A DNA stretch of 48,372 bases from Centipeda felix (GTDB lineage: Bacteria; Bacillota; Negativicutes; Selenomonadales; Selenomonadaceae). Shown here piece by piece: positions 8,179 through 16,082 of this stretch. Below the pieces are notes generated by a model. That model had not been told where the DNA came from. It did not search any database and was given only the letters and a program-made list of their open reading frames with translations. The stretch spans positions 1 to 48,372 of the forward strand of contig NZ_LT891956.1 of NCBI RefSeq assembly GCF_900186465.1, read 5' to 3'. Made by a program: the position numbers and the translations under genes. The stretch's first letter is position 1. Every line of letters starts with the position of its first letter.

Positions 8179-8212
8179 CTCCCACTGCGATGCCAGCCGC
8201 AGTGGGAGTTTT
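8179..8212. terminator. terminator after the small-molecule kinase gene
   Basis: Perfect stem CTCCCACTGCG/CGCAGTGGGAG with a 8-nt loop, followed by TTTT on the plus strand. It lies just past the stop of the minus-strand kinase gene at 8224 and upstream of the toxin promoter. Confidence 0.75.
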
Positions 8213-8223
8213 CATATGGAAAT

Positions 8224-9009
8224 TTATACCCGCGCGAAGTCGCCGTCTGCCTCCATACGCCAGATCTCGTCCGCCGCACCTGCGTGTGCGGCAAAGCGTT
8301 CGACGTTGCGGGCATCGCTCGCCTCGTAGAAGGCGGTCGCCTCCGCCTCGGAGAGCCCCCCCTGCACCTTGCGGGCGATGAGACGAGCCCGCAGGAACGC
8401 GGCGGGTGCGTCGATACGGACGGCATAGTCGGCGAGCGGACGGAGGCCGCTCCACGGCTCCTCGTCCAAGAGCAGCCAGTTGCCCTCGACGAGGAGGATT
8501 GGCGCATCCGCCGTGACGGCATTGGGCACGACATCGTGAATGCGGCGGTCATAGACGGGGAATGTCACGCTCTCCTCCCGCGCCGCGCCGAATTTCGCCG
8601 CGAGTGCAGCGACGTCAAAGGTCTCGGGTGCGCCCTTGATGGATTTCAGGGGGATTTCTTCCCCGCCCTGCCGGATGGTATGCGCCGCGAGACAGCGATT
8701 TGGGTAGTGAAAGCCGTCCATGCCGAGTGCCTGCACGGGGGTCAGCCCCGCCTCGGTGCGTGAAAGCTGCGCCAAGAACTGCGCGAGCGTCGTTTTCCCC
8801 GTAGCGGGCGGCGCGGCAAGGAAGACGATGCATCGCCGCCCGCTGCGCCGCTGCAGCTCCGTGAGACGACGCAGCAGCGGCAGAAAGAGATGCTCCACCG
8901 TGTCGGTACGGTAACGAACACGCTGCGGCAGTCCGTTGACGCTCATCGCGCAGGTACGCCACTCTTTTTCACGCACAGAGATCCCCTCCTCGATGGAATA
9001 TTTTAGCAA
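8224..9009 (-). CDS. nucleoside/nucleotide kinase-family P-loop protein
   Basis: This protein of 261 aa or slightly shorter (ATGs at residues 1 and 22) has a Walker A motif APPATGKTT near residue 66 and the MDGFHYPN motif that follows it in the uridine kinase / phosphoribulokinase / pantothenate kinase-like family. LLVEGNWLLLDEEPW is the typical Walker-B-like strand of this family. It probably phosphorylates a sugar or nucleoside; the closest type by memory is the YggC/FrcK group. It is cytoplasmic and monocistronic, between two terminators. The substrate is not predictable. Confidence 0.78.
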   Translation of the reverse strand: MLKYSIEEGISVREKEWRTCAMSVNGLPQRVRYRTDTVEHLFLPLLRRLTELQRRSGRRCIVFLAAPPATGKTTLAQFLAQLSRTEAGLTPVQALGMDGFHYPNRCLAAHTIRQGGEEIPLKSIKGAPETFDVAALAAKFGAAREESVTFPVYDRRIHDVVPNAVTADAPILLVEGNWLLLDEEPWSGLRPLADYAVRIDAPAAFLRARLIARKVQGGLSEAEATAFYEASDARNVERFAAHAGAADEIWRMEADGDFARV

Positions 9010-9050
9010 AAGTATGCCCGTGGTTCAACTGTAGATAAGTTTCCATATAA

Positions 9051-9092
9051 AAAGGACTGCTGAACGAGTCAAGCCTCGTACGGCAGTCCTTT
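9051..9092. terminator. terminator hairpin between nrdD and the kinase gene
   Basis: Stem AAAGGACTGC/GCAGTCCTTT with an inner ACGAG/CTCGT stem. It is followed by TTTTT on the minus strand, so it can end transcripts coming from nrdD. Confidence 0.75.
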
Positions 9093-9114
9093 CTTGTGCC
9101 CCCGCCACCGCTTG

Positions 9115-9230
9115 CTGACCTGTCCAAGAAGCAAGTCCGTAGGACGAAGCTGATTGGGAAACAGGCCGTATGCGAAAACGTCCCAAGAACACGAGCGTTA
9201 GCGATGTGTGATTGGCTGACGTTGACCGCT
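9115..9230 (+). repeat. S element, copy 1 (~117-bp structured repeat)
   Basis: It runs from CTGACCTGTCC to GTTGACCGCT. It shares stems GACCTGT/ACAGG(T/C)C (imperfect here, ACAGGCC), GTCC-GTA-GGAC and CGTTAGC/GCTGACG with the copies at 39144-39260 and 40574-40689. It is inserted in the loop of a GC-rich palindrome (CCACCGCTT | CGCGGTCCCC). Confidence 0.85.
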
Positions 9231-9334
9231 CGCGGTCCCCCTCCCCCGTCACAGCGGAGGAGGCTTTAGCGAAATCACGGCATAGCAGCTTCCCCATTTG
9301 CGAGGGAGGCTAGGGAAGCTAAGGATATGCTTTC
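9231..9334. repeat. GC-rich palindromic repeat fragment downstream of nrdD
   Basis: CGCGGTCCCCCTCCCCCGTC...GGAGGAGGC is the half of a GC-rich hairpin repeat interrupted by S element copy 1. It abuts the 3' end of nrdD. No gene is seen. Confidence 0.6.
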
Positions 9335-11599
9335 TCAGTCCTTCATGCGCGGTACGGTCATCGTGCCGAAGGCAGTCTCCTTGCGATGGCAGTGCGGGCA
9401 CTCGTTCTCGATGAGTCCCGTGTAGCCGCAGACGGGGTCGCGGTCGACGGGGTGGTTGATGGAGAAGTAGCCCATGTCCGCGTCGTGCATGGCGCGGACG
9501 ACTTTCTCGAAGGCCTTGACGTTCTTCGACGGGTCGCCGTCCATCTCGATGTAGGCGATATGCCCTGCGTTCTCGAGCGCGTGATACGGTGCCTCGATGC
9601 GGATCTTGTCGTAGGCGCTGATGTCGTAGTAGACGGGCACATGGCTTGAGTTCGTCATGTAAGAGCGGTCGGTGACGCCGGGGATCGTCCCATAGACGCG
9701 CTTGTTCGCACGCTGGAACTGTCCTGCCGTGCTCTCCGCGGGGGTGCCGAACGTCGACCAGTTGCGGTGCTCCGCCTCGGTGTAGGCATCGGTACGCTCG
9801 CGCATGTGCCCGACGATCTCGAGCCCGAGTTTCTGCGCCTCCTCGCTCTCGCCGTGGTGCTTTCCGATGAGTGCGACGAGGCATTCGGCGAGTCCGCAGA
9901 AGCCGATCGAGTACGAGGCGTGCTTCAGCACTTCCTTGATGGAGTCGACGGGACTCGCCTTTTCGCTGTCGAGCCAGACGCCCTGCCCCATAAGGAATGG
10001 ATAGTTGTAGATGTGCTTTTCCTCGATAATCTTCAGCCGATCGAGCAAATAGTCGTGGCAGAGGTCAATATAGTAATCGTAGAGTTCCCAGAATTTCCCC
10101 AGATCGCCCTTGGCCTCGAGCGCAAGCTTCGGCAGGTTGATCGTCGTAAAGGAAAAATTCCCGCGGCTGCCCGACTGCTCGGGGCCGTTGACGTTGCTCA
10201 TGACGCGCGTGCGGCAGCCCATGGTTGCGACGCAGCTGTTATAGTCGCCGGGCTTGTAGTACTGGAGGTTGTACGGCGCATCGAGGTTGACGTAGTTTGG
10301 AAACAGGCGGCGCGCACTGACGCGGCAGGACTCGATAAAGAGGTCGTAGTTCGGATCCTCGGGGTTGTAGTTGACACCCGCCTTAAGCTGAAAGACAGAA
10401 ATGGGGAAGATCGCCGTCTCGCCGTTGCCGAGCCCCTGCCAGATCGCGCTCAGCACCTCGCGGATGACGAGCCGTCCCTCGGGCGAGGTATCCATGCCGT
10501 AGTTGATGGAGCTGAACGGCACCTGTGCCCCCGCACGTGAGTGGAGTGTGTTGAAGTTGTGAATGAGCGCCTCCATCGCCTGATGCGTCTCCTCCTCGAC
10601 ACTCTCGCAGGCGAGCTGGTAGATCGTCCGCACGTCCGCCTCGAGTTCCTGCTCCGCCGGGGTGTCGAATGCTGCACTGTAGACGATGTTCAGTGCACGC
10701 ATGAGTTCGGCACGGGCGCGCTCCGCACGCGCGTCGTCCTGCTTTTCCGCATAGACGCAGACGGCAAAGTCGAGCTCCGCGCGCAGTGCCTTCTTGAACG
10801 CCTCGTGGGTAAAATAACCATGCCCGATGTGGTAGAGCAGCGCCTTCCACGCCTCCTCGAGGATTGCCTTGCGGAAGGACTTCTTTACGCCGTCTGCCAT
10901 GGCGTAGTCAAACGCGTTGATGCTCTGCCCGCCGAACATGTCGTTCTGGTTCGACTGGATCGCGATGCACGCGAGGCTCGCGTAGGCACGGATGGAGTTC
11001 GGTTCGCGCAGGAAACCGTGTCCCGTCGAGAAGCCGCCGCGAAAGAGTTTCAGAAGATCGATCTGGCAGCAGTTGAACGTGATGAGTGAGAAGTCCTTGT
11101 CGTGGATGTGGATAAAGTTCTCGCGGTCAGCAGTCGCATAGCGTTCGTCGAGAACGTAGTTGTCGACGAAGTGCTTTGCCCCCTCCGCACCGAGCTTCAG
11201 CATGATGCCCATCGACGCGTCTGTGTTGATGTTCGCGTTGTCGCGCTTGAGATCGGAGTCCACCGCATCGGCAAAGAAGATGTCGCGGTAACTCTCCATG
11301 AGGTGCTTCTGCGCGCGGCGGCGCTGGGCATGCCGCTGGCGATAGGTGATGTAGCGGCGCGCAATGTCATAGTGCCCGTGCGCGAGCAGCTGTTTTTCGA
11401 CGAGATCCTGGATCTCCTCGACGCTGATCTCCGTGCGGTCGCCAAACGCCTCCTCGACGCTCTTCGTCACCGTGTCGATCTCAAGTGCCGTCATCGGGTG
11501 GACGTACTCCTTGCTCGCCGAGGTAATGGCATTGAGGATCTTCGAACGGTCGTAGGGCACCGCATTGCCCGCGCGTTTTGTCACCGTCGTCACTGTCAT
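9335..11599 (-). CDS. nrdD: anaerobic (class III) ribonucleoside-triphosphate reductase, apparently C-terminally truncated
   Basis: The start at 11599 follows AAAGGAGCG with good spacing, giving 754 aa; the frame is open further upstream but without a ribosome site. It has an N-terminal ATP-cone (~1-90), then the NrdD barrel with active-site segments NCCQID and GCRTRV, and ends with a Cys-rich zinc region (VCGYTGLIENECPHCH). NrdD reduces NTPs to dNTPs without oxygen, using a glycyl radical installed by NrdG. The usual C-terminal RxxGY glycyl-radical loop should come ~10 residues after CPHC. Instead the protein ends with 13 unrelated residues. No other frame supplies it, and repeats begin just downstream. 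No nrdG is in the window. Confidence 0.9.
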   Translation of the reverse strand: MTVTTVTKRAGNAVPYDRSKILNAITSASKEYVHPMTALEIDTVTKSVEEAFGDRTEISVEEIQDLVEKQLLAHGHYDIARRYITYRQRHAQRRRAQKHLMESYRDIFFADAVDSDLKRDNANINTDASMGIMLKLGAEGAKHFVDNYVLDERYATADRENFIHIHDKDFSLITFNCCQIDLLKLFRGGFSTGHGFLREPNSIRAYASLACIAIQSNQNDMFGGQSINAFDYAMADGVKKSFRKAILEEAWKALLYHIGHGYFTHEAFKKALRAELDFAVCVYAEKQDDARAERARAELMRALNIVYSAAFDTPAEQELEADVRTIYQLACESVEEETHQAMEALIHNFNTLHSRAGAQVPFSSINYGMDTSPEGRLVIREVLSAIWQGLGNGETAIFPISVFQLKAGVNYNPEDPNYDLFIESCRVSARRLFPNYVNLDAPYNLQYYKPGDYNSCVATMGCRTRVMSNVNGPEQSGSRGNFSFTTINLPKLALEAKGDLGKFWELYDYYIDLCHDYLLDRLKIIEEKHIYNYPFLMGQGVWLDSEKASPVDSIKEVLKHASYSIGFCGLAECLVALIGKHHGESEEAQKLGLEIVGHMRERTDAYTEAEHRNWSTFGTPAESTAGQFQRANKRVYGTIPGVTDRSYMTNSSHVPVYYDISAYDKIRIEAPYHALENAGHIAYIEMDGDPSKNVKAFEKVVRAMHDADMGYFSINHPVDRDPVCGYTGLIENECPHCHRKETAFGTMTVPRMKD

Positions 11600-11665
11600 A
11601 GATTTCGCTCCTTTATCCATACATAATACCATATCTTGTGGTTCGCATTTTTTGCTACGGAAGAT

Positions 11666-11694
11666 ATTGTAACAGAGAGGAAGATTCTTGGCAA
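11666..11694 (-). promoter_or_regulatory. nrdD promoter
   Basis: Minus strand: TTGCCA (11689-11694), 17-nt spacer, TACAAT (11666-11671) with an upstream TG. The start would be about 60 nt before the nrdD ATG. No NrdR box was recognised. Confidence 0.7.
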
Positions 11695-11712
11695 GGTATT
11701 TTTCACGCAAAA

Positions 11713-11777
11713 AGGCAGCGGTGCGTCACAATATGACATACCGCTGCCCATGTGCGCAGCGAGGCATCCTCGCTGCT
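11713..11777 (-). terminator. double hairpin terminator after the methyltransferase
   Basis: Two consecutive hairpins (GCAGCGAGG/CCTCGCTGC and GGCAGCGG/CCGCTGCC) follow the methyltransferase stop. The second is followed by TTTTT on the minus strand. Confidence 0.7.
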
Positions 11778-11782
11778 TTTTG

Positions 11783-12553
11783 TTACTTCTTGCTGACGAT
11801 GGCAATATAGGAAAACTCTTTGCCATGATCGAAAAAGAAATTGAACATCGTGCGGAAACGGTCGATGTTCTCCGTGCGCAGCCCGTTGCGGATGATCTTC
11901 ATCGCACCGTCGAACCCCTCGTCGCGCACCAATCCGGCAGGATCGAGCAGCGTCATCCGCCCCGTCTGCACCTCCGTCGTAAATCCCGCCTGTTGAAAGA
12001 GCTGGCGCCACATGCCCTCAGAGAGCGGATCGACGTTTACGCGAATCGCACGCGAGATCCCCGCGCGCAGCTCCGCCGCCTGCTCCTCGTCGTCCGTGCG
12101 CAGGGCAACGTCATGGGTCAGGAGTACGCCGCCCGGCTTCAGCACGCGGAAGTACTCGGCGATCGCCTTTGCCTTGTTCTCGCGCGGCAGCATGGTGAGC
12201 ATCGCCTCATTGATGACGACGTCGAACGCCGCGTCGGGGAACGGCAGCGCCATGGCGTTGCCCTCGACCACATCGACCACATCGGAAAGCCCGTGTGCCT
12301 CGATATTGGCACGCGCCTTCGCGAGGGCGGCGGGATTCATATCGAGGCCCGTGATGCGGCAGCCATGCTCCTCCGCCAGCGCGATCATCGTCGTGCCCAT
12401 GTTGCAGGCGACCTCAAGGACGCGCGTGTCAATGGTAAAATCCACATGGGAAAGGAGCCACTCCGTCGCCTCACGCCCGCCGGGACGCAGGCGCGTCTTG
12501 CCAAGGCGTGCAAGGAACTCATGGCCCATCTCGTTTTGCTTCTGTTCTGTCAT
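11783..12553 (-). CDS. class I SAM-dependent methyltransferase
   Basis: A 256-aa soluble methyltransferase (second of two adjacent ATGs, 7 nt after GGAGG; the first would add one Met). Motif I is VLEVACNMGTT, followed by the acidic GLDMNP and the VVINEAMLTMLP segment with a FRVLKPGG post-motif, the UbiE/COQ5-like Rossmann pattern. No substrate-specific domain is evident. It has its own hairpin terminator and a minus-strand TATAAT at 12574-12579, so it is probably monocistronic. Confidence 0.82.
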   Translation of the reverse strand: MTEQKQNEMGHEFLARLGKTRLRPGGREATEWLLSHVDFTIDTRVLEVACNMGTTMIALAEEHGCRITGLDMNPAALAKARANIEAHGLSDVVDVVEGNAMALPFPDAAFDVVINEAMLTMLPRENKAKAIAEYFRVLKPGGVLLTHDVALRTDDEEQAAELRAGISRAIRVNVDPLSEGMWRQLFQQAGFTTEVQTGRMTLLDPAGLVRDEGFDGAMKIIRNGLRTENIDRFRTMFNFFFDHGKEFSYIAIVSKK

Positions 12554-12700
12554 CATAACACCTCCGCTGGTCGATTATAGAACGATTCTCAGCATCATTC
12601 TACTGGGTATTGGCAGTCGTTTTCTGTAACGAATGTTACGGGCATAAAATTATTTCCGTATCTTCTATCTCCTTAACGGGAAATTCATTGCTCCGCGGCT

Positions 12701-12729
12701 TTGCTTATCTTTCTCTCATGAGATATAAT
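12701..12729 (+). promoter_or_regulatory. trpS promoter
   Basis: TTGCTT (12701-12706), 17-nt spacer, TATAAT (12724-12729). The leader to the trpS ATG is only about 30 nt, so there is no room for a T-box. Confidence 0.7.
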
Positions 12730-12764
12730 GAAAGAGATTCTATGTGTATAAGGAAGGAATATCC

Positions 12765-13769
12765 ATGAACGAAAACGATCCAGCCCGCCGCAGGATCATC
12801 CTGAGCGGCATTCAGCCCACCGGCACATTCACCCTCGGCAACTATCTCGGCGCGGTGAAAAACTGGCGCCAGCTGCAGAAGGAATACGACTGCTATTACT
12901 TCGTCGCCGATCTCCATGCGCTCACCGTCTATCACGAGCCTGCGATGCGGCGAAAGGCAAGCCGCGCGGCGTTTGCCCTCCTGCTCGCGTGCGGACTCGA
13001 TCCGGAGGAGAGTCTCGTCTTTATCCAGAGCCACGTGAGTGCACACGCGCAGATGGGATGGATGCTCTCCTGTCTCAGCCCGTTCGGTGATCTCAGCCGC
13101 ATGACGCAGTTCAAGGACAAGTCGGCGAAGCATCCCGAGGACATCAACGCGGGCCTCTTCACTTACCCTGCGCTCATGGCCGGCGATATTCTTCTCTATC
13201 AGGCGGACTACGTGCCCGTCGGGGCAGATCAGACGCAGCACCTTGAGTTTACGCGGAACGTCGCCGCGCGGTTCAACCACGTCTACGGCGAGACGTTCCG
13301 CCTGCCCGAGGGCTATTTCCCGAAGGCGGGTGCGCGCGTCATGAGTCTCGCGGAGCCGACGGCGAAAATGAGCAAGTCCGACGAGAACGCCAAGGCGACC
13401 ATCTTCATCCTCGACGATGAGAAGACGATCCTCAAAAAATTCAAGTCCGCCGTCACGGACAGCGATGCCGAGGTCGCATTTCGCGAGGGCAAGGACGGCA
13501 TCAACAATCTCATGACGATCTACTCTGCCATCACGGGGAAATCCTGCGATGCGATCACGGCGGAGTTTGCAGGAAAGGGCTACGGCGACTTCAAGACGGC
13601 CGTTGGGACGGTCGTCGCCGATGAGCTGCGCCCCATCCGTGAGCGTTATGCGGAGCTGCTCACGGATAAGGCGTACCTCGACGCAGAGATTGCGCGGGGG
13701 GCGGAGCGCGCCGCACACATCGCCGAAAAGACGCTCGCGAAGGCGAAACGCAAAATGGGGCTGTGCTGA
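12765..13769 (+). CDS. trpS: tryptophanyl-tRNA synthetase
   Basis: A 334-aa class I aminoacyl-tRNA synthetase charging tRNA-Trp. The N-terminal signature SGIQPTGTFTLGNYLGA stands for the HIGH motif region and AKMSKSDENAKATI contains the KMSKS loop near residue 205. Length is normal for bacterial TrpRS. The ATG at 12765 follows AAGGAAGGAA; a GTG start at 12744 is less likely. The stop overlaps the next start (TGATG), so the phosphonate genes downstream are probably co-transcribed from the trpS promoter. Confidence 0.95.
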   Translation: MNENDPARRRIILSGIQPTGTFTLGNYLGAVKNWRQLQKEYDCYYFVADLHALTVYHEPAMRRKASRAAFALLLACGLDPEESLVFIQSHVSAHAQMGWMLSCLSPFGDLSRMTQFKDKSAKHPEDINAGLFTYPALMAGDILLYQADYVPVGADQTQHLEFTRNVAARFNHVYGETFRLPEGYFPKAGARVMSLAEPTAKMSKSDENAKATIFILDDEKTILKKFKSAVTDSDAEVAFREGKDGINNLMTIYSAITGKSCDAITAEFAGKGYGDFKTAVGTVVADELRPIRERYAELLTDKAYLDAEIARGAERAAHIAEKTLAKAKRKMGLC

Positions 13770-14488
13770 TGAATGCACATCGTGTGATGCGCGCCGTCAT
13801 TCTCGCAGCCGGGCGTGGGTCACGGCTCGCGCCGCTGACCGATCACCTGCCGAAACCGCTCGTTCCCGTGAACGGCGTGCCGATCATCGCAACCATTTTA
13901 GATGCGCTTAATGCGGCGGGGATTTCGTCGATTACTATAGTACGGGGCTATTGCGGCGCGGCGCTTGACACGCTCAAGGACGCGTACCCGCACATTGCCT
14001 TTCTCGACAATCCGGACTGGGCGGCGGCCAATAACATCTCCTCCATCGCGCTCGCGGGTCGTGCAGGGCTGCTTGAGGACAGCTACGTCATCGAGGGCGA
14101 TCTCTACCTCGCGCATCCCGCCATCATCACGCCCACACAGGAGCGCACGAACTACATCGCCTTCCCCGTGGCAGCGACGGATGACTGGTGTTTCGACGCG
14201 GATGCCGACGGGAAGATCACGCACATCGCTACAGAGAGCTCACACCCCTGCCACCAGATGCTCGGTCTCTCCTACTGGACGGCAGAGGACGGGCGGCGGC
14301 TCGCGGCCTGTGCGGATGCGATGTACCGCGAAGAACGATACCGTCAGCTCTACTGGGACGAGATCATTTTGAAATACAATCCCGACACATGTGATGTGTA
14401 TATCAGGGAGTGCACGCGCGAGGACGTGTGGGAGATCGACACCGTGGCGGATCTGCGGGCGCTGGAGGCGCGGATAAGACATAATTGA
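13769..14488 (+). CDS. LicC/PntC-like cytidylyltransferase (putative CTP:AEP cytidylyltransferase)
   Basis: This 239-aa protein starts at the ATG overlapping the trpS stop. The sugar-nucleotidyltransferase signature RAVILAAGRGSRLAPLT followed by PKPLVPV sits at residues ~8-36. NNISSIALA and the acidic EGDLYL are the features of the choline-phosphate / AEP cytidylyltransferase branch rather than of glucose-1-phosphate enzymes. With the PEP mutase, decarboxylase and transaminase in the same operon, its most likely reaction is CTP + 2-aminoethylphosphonate to CMP-AEP. Phosphocholine as substrate cannot be excluded, but no choline genes are present. Confidence 0.8.
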   Translation: MNAHRVMRAVILAAGRGSRLAPLTDHLPKPLVPVNGVPIIATILDALNAAGISSITIVRGYCGAALDTLKDAYPHIAFLDNPDWAAANNISSIALAGRAGLLEDSYVIEGDLYLAHPAIITPTQERTNYIAFPVAATDDWCFDADADGKITHIATESSHPCHQMLGLSYWTAEDGRRLAACADAMYREERYRQLYWDEIILKYNPDTCDVYIRECTREDVWEIDTVADLRALEARIRHN

Positions 14489-14592
14489 GCACCGTCTGCT
14501 GGGTGCCTGTCTGTAGGGATGCCCGACGCGAAGCTACAGGAGGTTCTCTCTGCCGAGAAGACGGTGCATCCCCTGTAGCAAACCTAGTGAAG

Positions 14593-14752
14593 CAAAGCCT
14601 CCCCCTCCACTGAGGGGGAGGGGAACCGCGAAGCGGTGGAAGGGGCGCTTTGAGCAACAGCTTTTTTCTATCGTCAGAGATGCATACAAGCCACCAGCGC
14701 CCCTACCGTCACGCTGGCGCGTGCCACCTCCCCCGTCGCGGACGGGGGAGGC
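14593..14752. repeat. GC-rich palindromic repeat pair between the two cytidylyltransferase genes
   Basis: Two oppositely oriented GC-rich units: CCTCCCCCT/AGGGGGAGG plus ACCGC/GCGGT, then CACGC/GCGTG plus CTCCCCCGT/ACGGGGGAG. The units are inverted copies of each other, so the whole can fold as a large cruciform. Related units lie at 9231, 35538, 39002 and 40452. This makes up most of the 298-nt gap inside the phosphonate operon and may attenuate or process the transcript. Confidence 0.8.
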
Positions 14753-14786
14753 ATATATACAGCAAGAATGAAATAGAGGGAAAGAT

Positions 14787-16082
14787 ATGAAGAACGTTTA
14801 TACCTGCTTCTGCACGGACATCATCCACGCAGGACACAAGAACCTCCTGCGCGCGGCGGCGGAGCTCGGCCGGGTCACTGTCGGCGTCCTCTCCGACGCG
14901 GAGATGGTGCGCTACAACCGCTTTCCGACGAAGACACTCGAAGAGCGCATGGCGATGCTCAGCGAGCTGCCCGAGGTCGCGGAGGTCATCGTACAGGATC
15001 ACATCATGTACGACGAGGTACTGGATCGTCTGCGCCCCGACTACGTCGTCCACGGGAGCAACTGGGCGCAGGGTCCCGAGTCCTCCATCCGCAAGAACGT
15101 CCTCGCGGCGCTCGCGCGCTACGGCGGAAAACTGATCGAACCATCCTATACCTATAATGACGAGGTGCGCAAGATCGACTGGCAGATGCGCGAGCAGCTC
15201 GCCATGCCCGAGGCGCGCCGCGGCCGTCTGCGCCGTCTCCTCGATATTGTCCCCATCGTCAAGACCATCGAGGTGCACAACGGCCTCACGGGACTGATCG
15301 CGGAGAAAACCGTCGTCGAGAATGACGGCGGCCTCGACCAGTTCGACGCCATGTGGGTCTCCAGTCTCTGTGACTCGACCTCACGCGGCAAGCCCGACAT
15401 CGAGCTCGTCGACCTCTCCGACCGCATCCAGACCATCAACGAGGTCATGGACGTCACGACGAAGCCCATCATCCTCGACATGGACACGGGCGGAACGGCT
15501 GAGCACTTTGCCTACAACGTCCGCACCCTTGAGCGCATCGGCGTCTCCGCCGTCATCGTCGAGGACAAGACGGGCGCAAAGCGCAACTCCCTCTTTGGCA
15601 CGGAGGTCGCGCAGACGCAGGACACGATCGAAAATTTCTCCGAAAAGATTGCGGCGGGCAAATCAGCGCAGCGCACGGAGGAGTTCATGATCATCGCGCG
15701 CATCGAGAGCCTGATCCTCGAAAAGGGACAGGAGGACGCCCTCGCACGCGCCGAGGCGTATGTCGCGGCAGGCGCAGACGCCATCATGATCCACTCGCGC
15801 GCCAAATCGCCCGATGAGGTCATCGCATTCTGTGACACCTTCCACGCAAGCCACCCCGATGTCCCCATCGTCGCCGTCCCATCCTCCTACAACACGATCA
15901 CGGAGGCGGAGCTCGCGGCACATGGCGTCCGCATCGTCATCTACGCCAACCAGCTCACGCGCGCGGCATTCCCCTCCATGGAGAATGCGGCACGCTCCAT
16001 CCTCGTCCATCACCGCGCCCACGAGATCGACAAGGAACTCCTGCCAATCAAGGATATCATCCGACTGATCGAGGTGGTATAG
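14787..16082 (+). CDS. aepX: phosphoenolpyruvate mutase with N-terminal cytidylyltransferase-like domain
   Basis: This 431-aa fusion starts with a nucleotidyltransferase domain (~1-130) carrying the HxGH motif (HAGH, residues 14-17). The C-terminal part (~145-431) is PEP mutase of the isocitrate-lyase superfamily, with the diagnostic EDKTGAKRNS (E259-D260-K261) and MDTGGTAEH. PEP mutase rearranges PEP to phosphonopyruvate, the committed step of phosphonate biosynthesis. The same fusion is known as AepX in capsule loci. The N-terminal domain may transfer CMP to a product or substrate; its role is unclear because a LicC-like enzyme is already present. It is cytoplasmic. The methyltransferase follows with no gap. 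Confidence 0.93.
   Translation: MKNVYTCFCTDIIHAGHKNLLRAAAELGRVTVGVLSDAEMVRYNRFPTKTLEERMAMLSELPEVAEVIVQDHIMYDEVLDRLRPDYVVHGSNWAQGPESSIRKNVLAALARYGGKLIEPSYTYNDEVRKIDWQMREQLAMPEARRGRLRRLLDIVPIVKTIEVHNGLTGLIAEKTVVENDGGLDQFDAMWVSSLCDSTSRGKPDIELVDLSDRIQTINEVMDVTTKPIILDMDTGGTAEHFAYNVRTLERIGVSAVIVEDKTGAKRNSLFGTEVAQTQDTIENFSEKIAAGKSAQRTEEFMIIARIESLILEKGQEDALARAEAYVAAGADAIMIHSRAKSPDEVIAFCDTFHASHPDVPIVAVPSSYNTITEAELAAHGVRIVIYANQLTRAAFPSMENAARSILVHHRAHEIDKELLPIKDIIRLIEVV

Noticed and set aside
7902-8381. 159-codon plus-strand frame across the type I TA locus
   Set aside because: It runs through two terminators and opposite two minus-strand genes; not coding.
12557-12764. T-box riboswitch upstream of trpS
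   Set aside because: The leader after the -10 is only ~30 nt and no T-box or specifier stem is visible.
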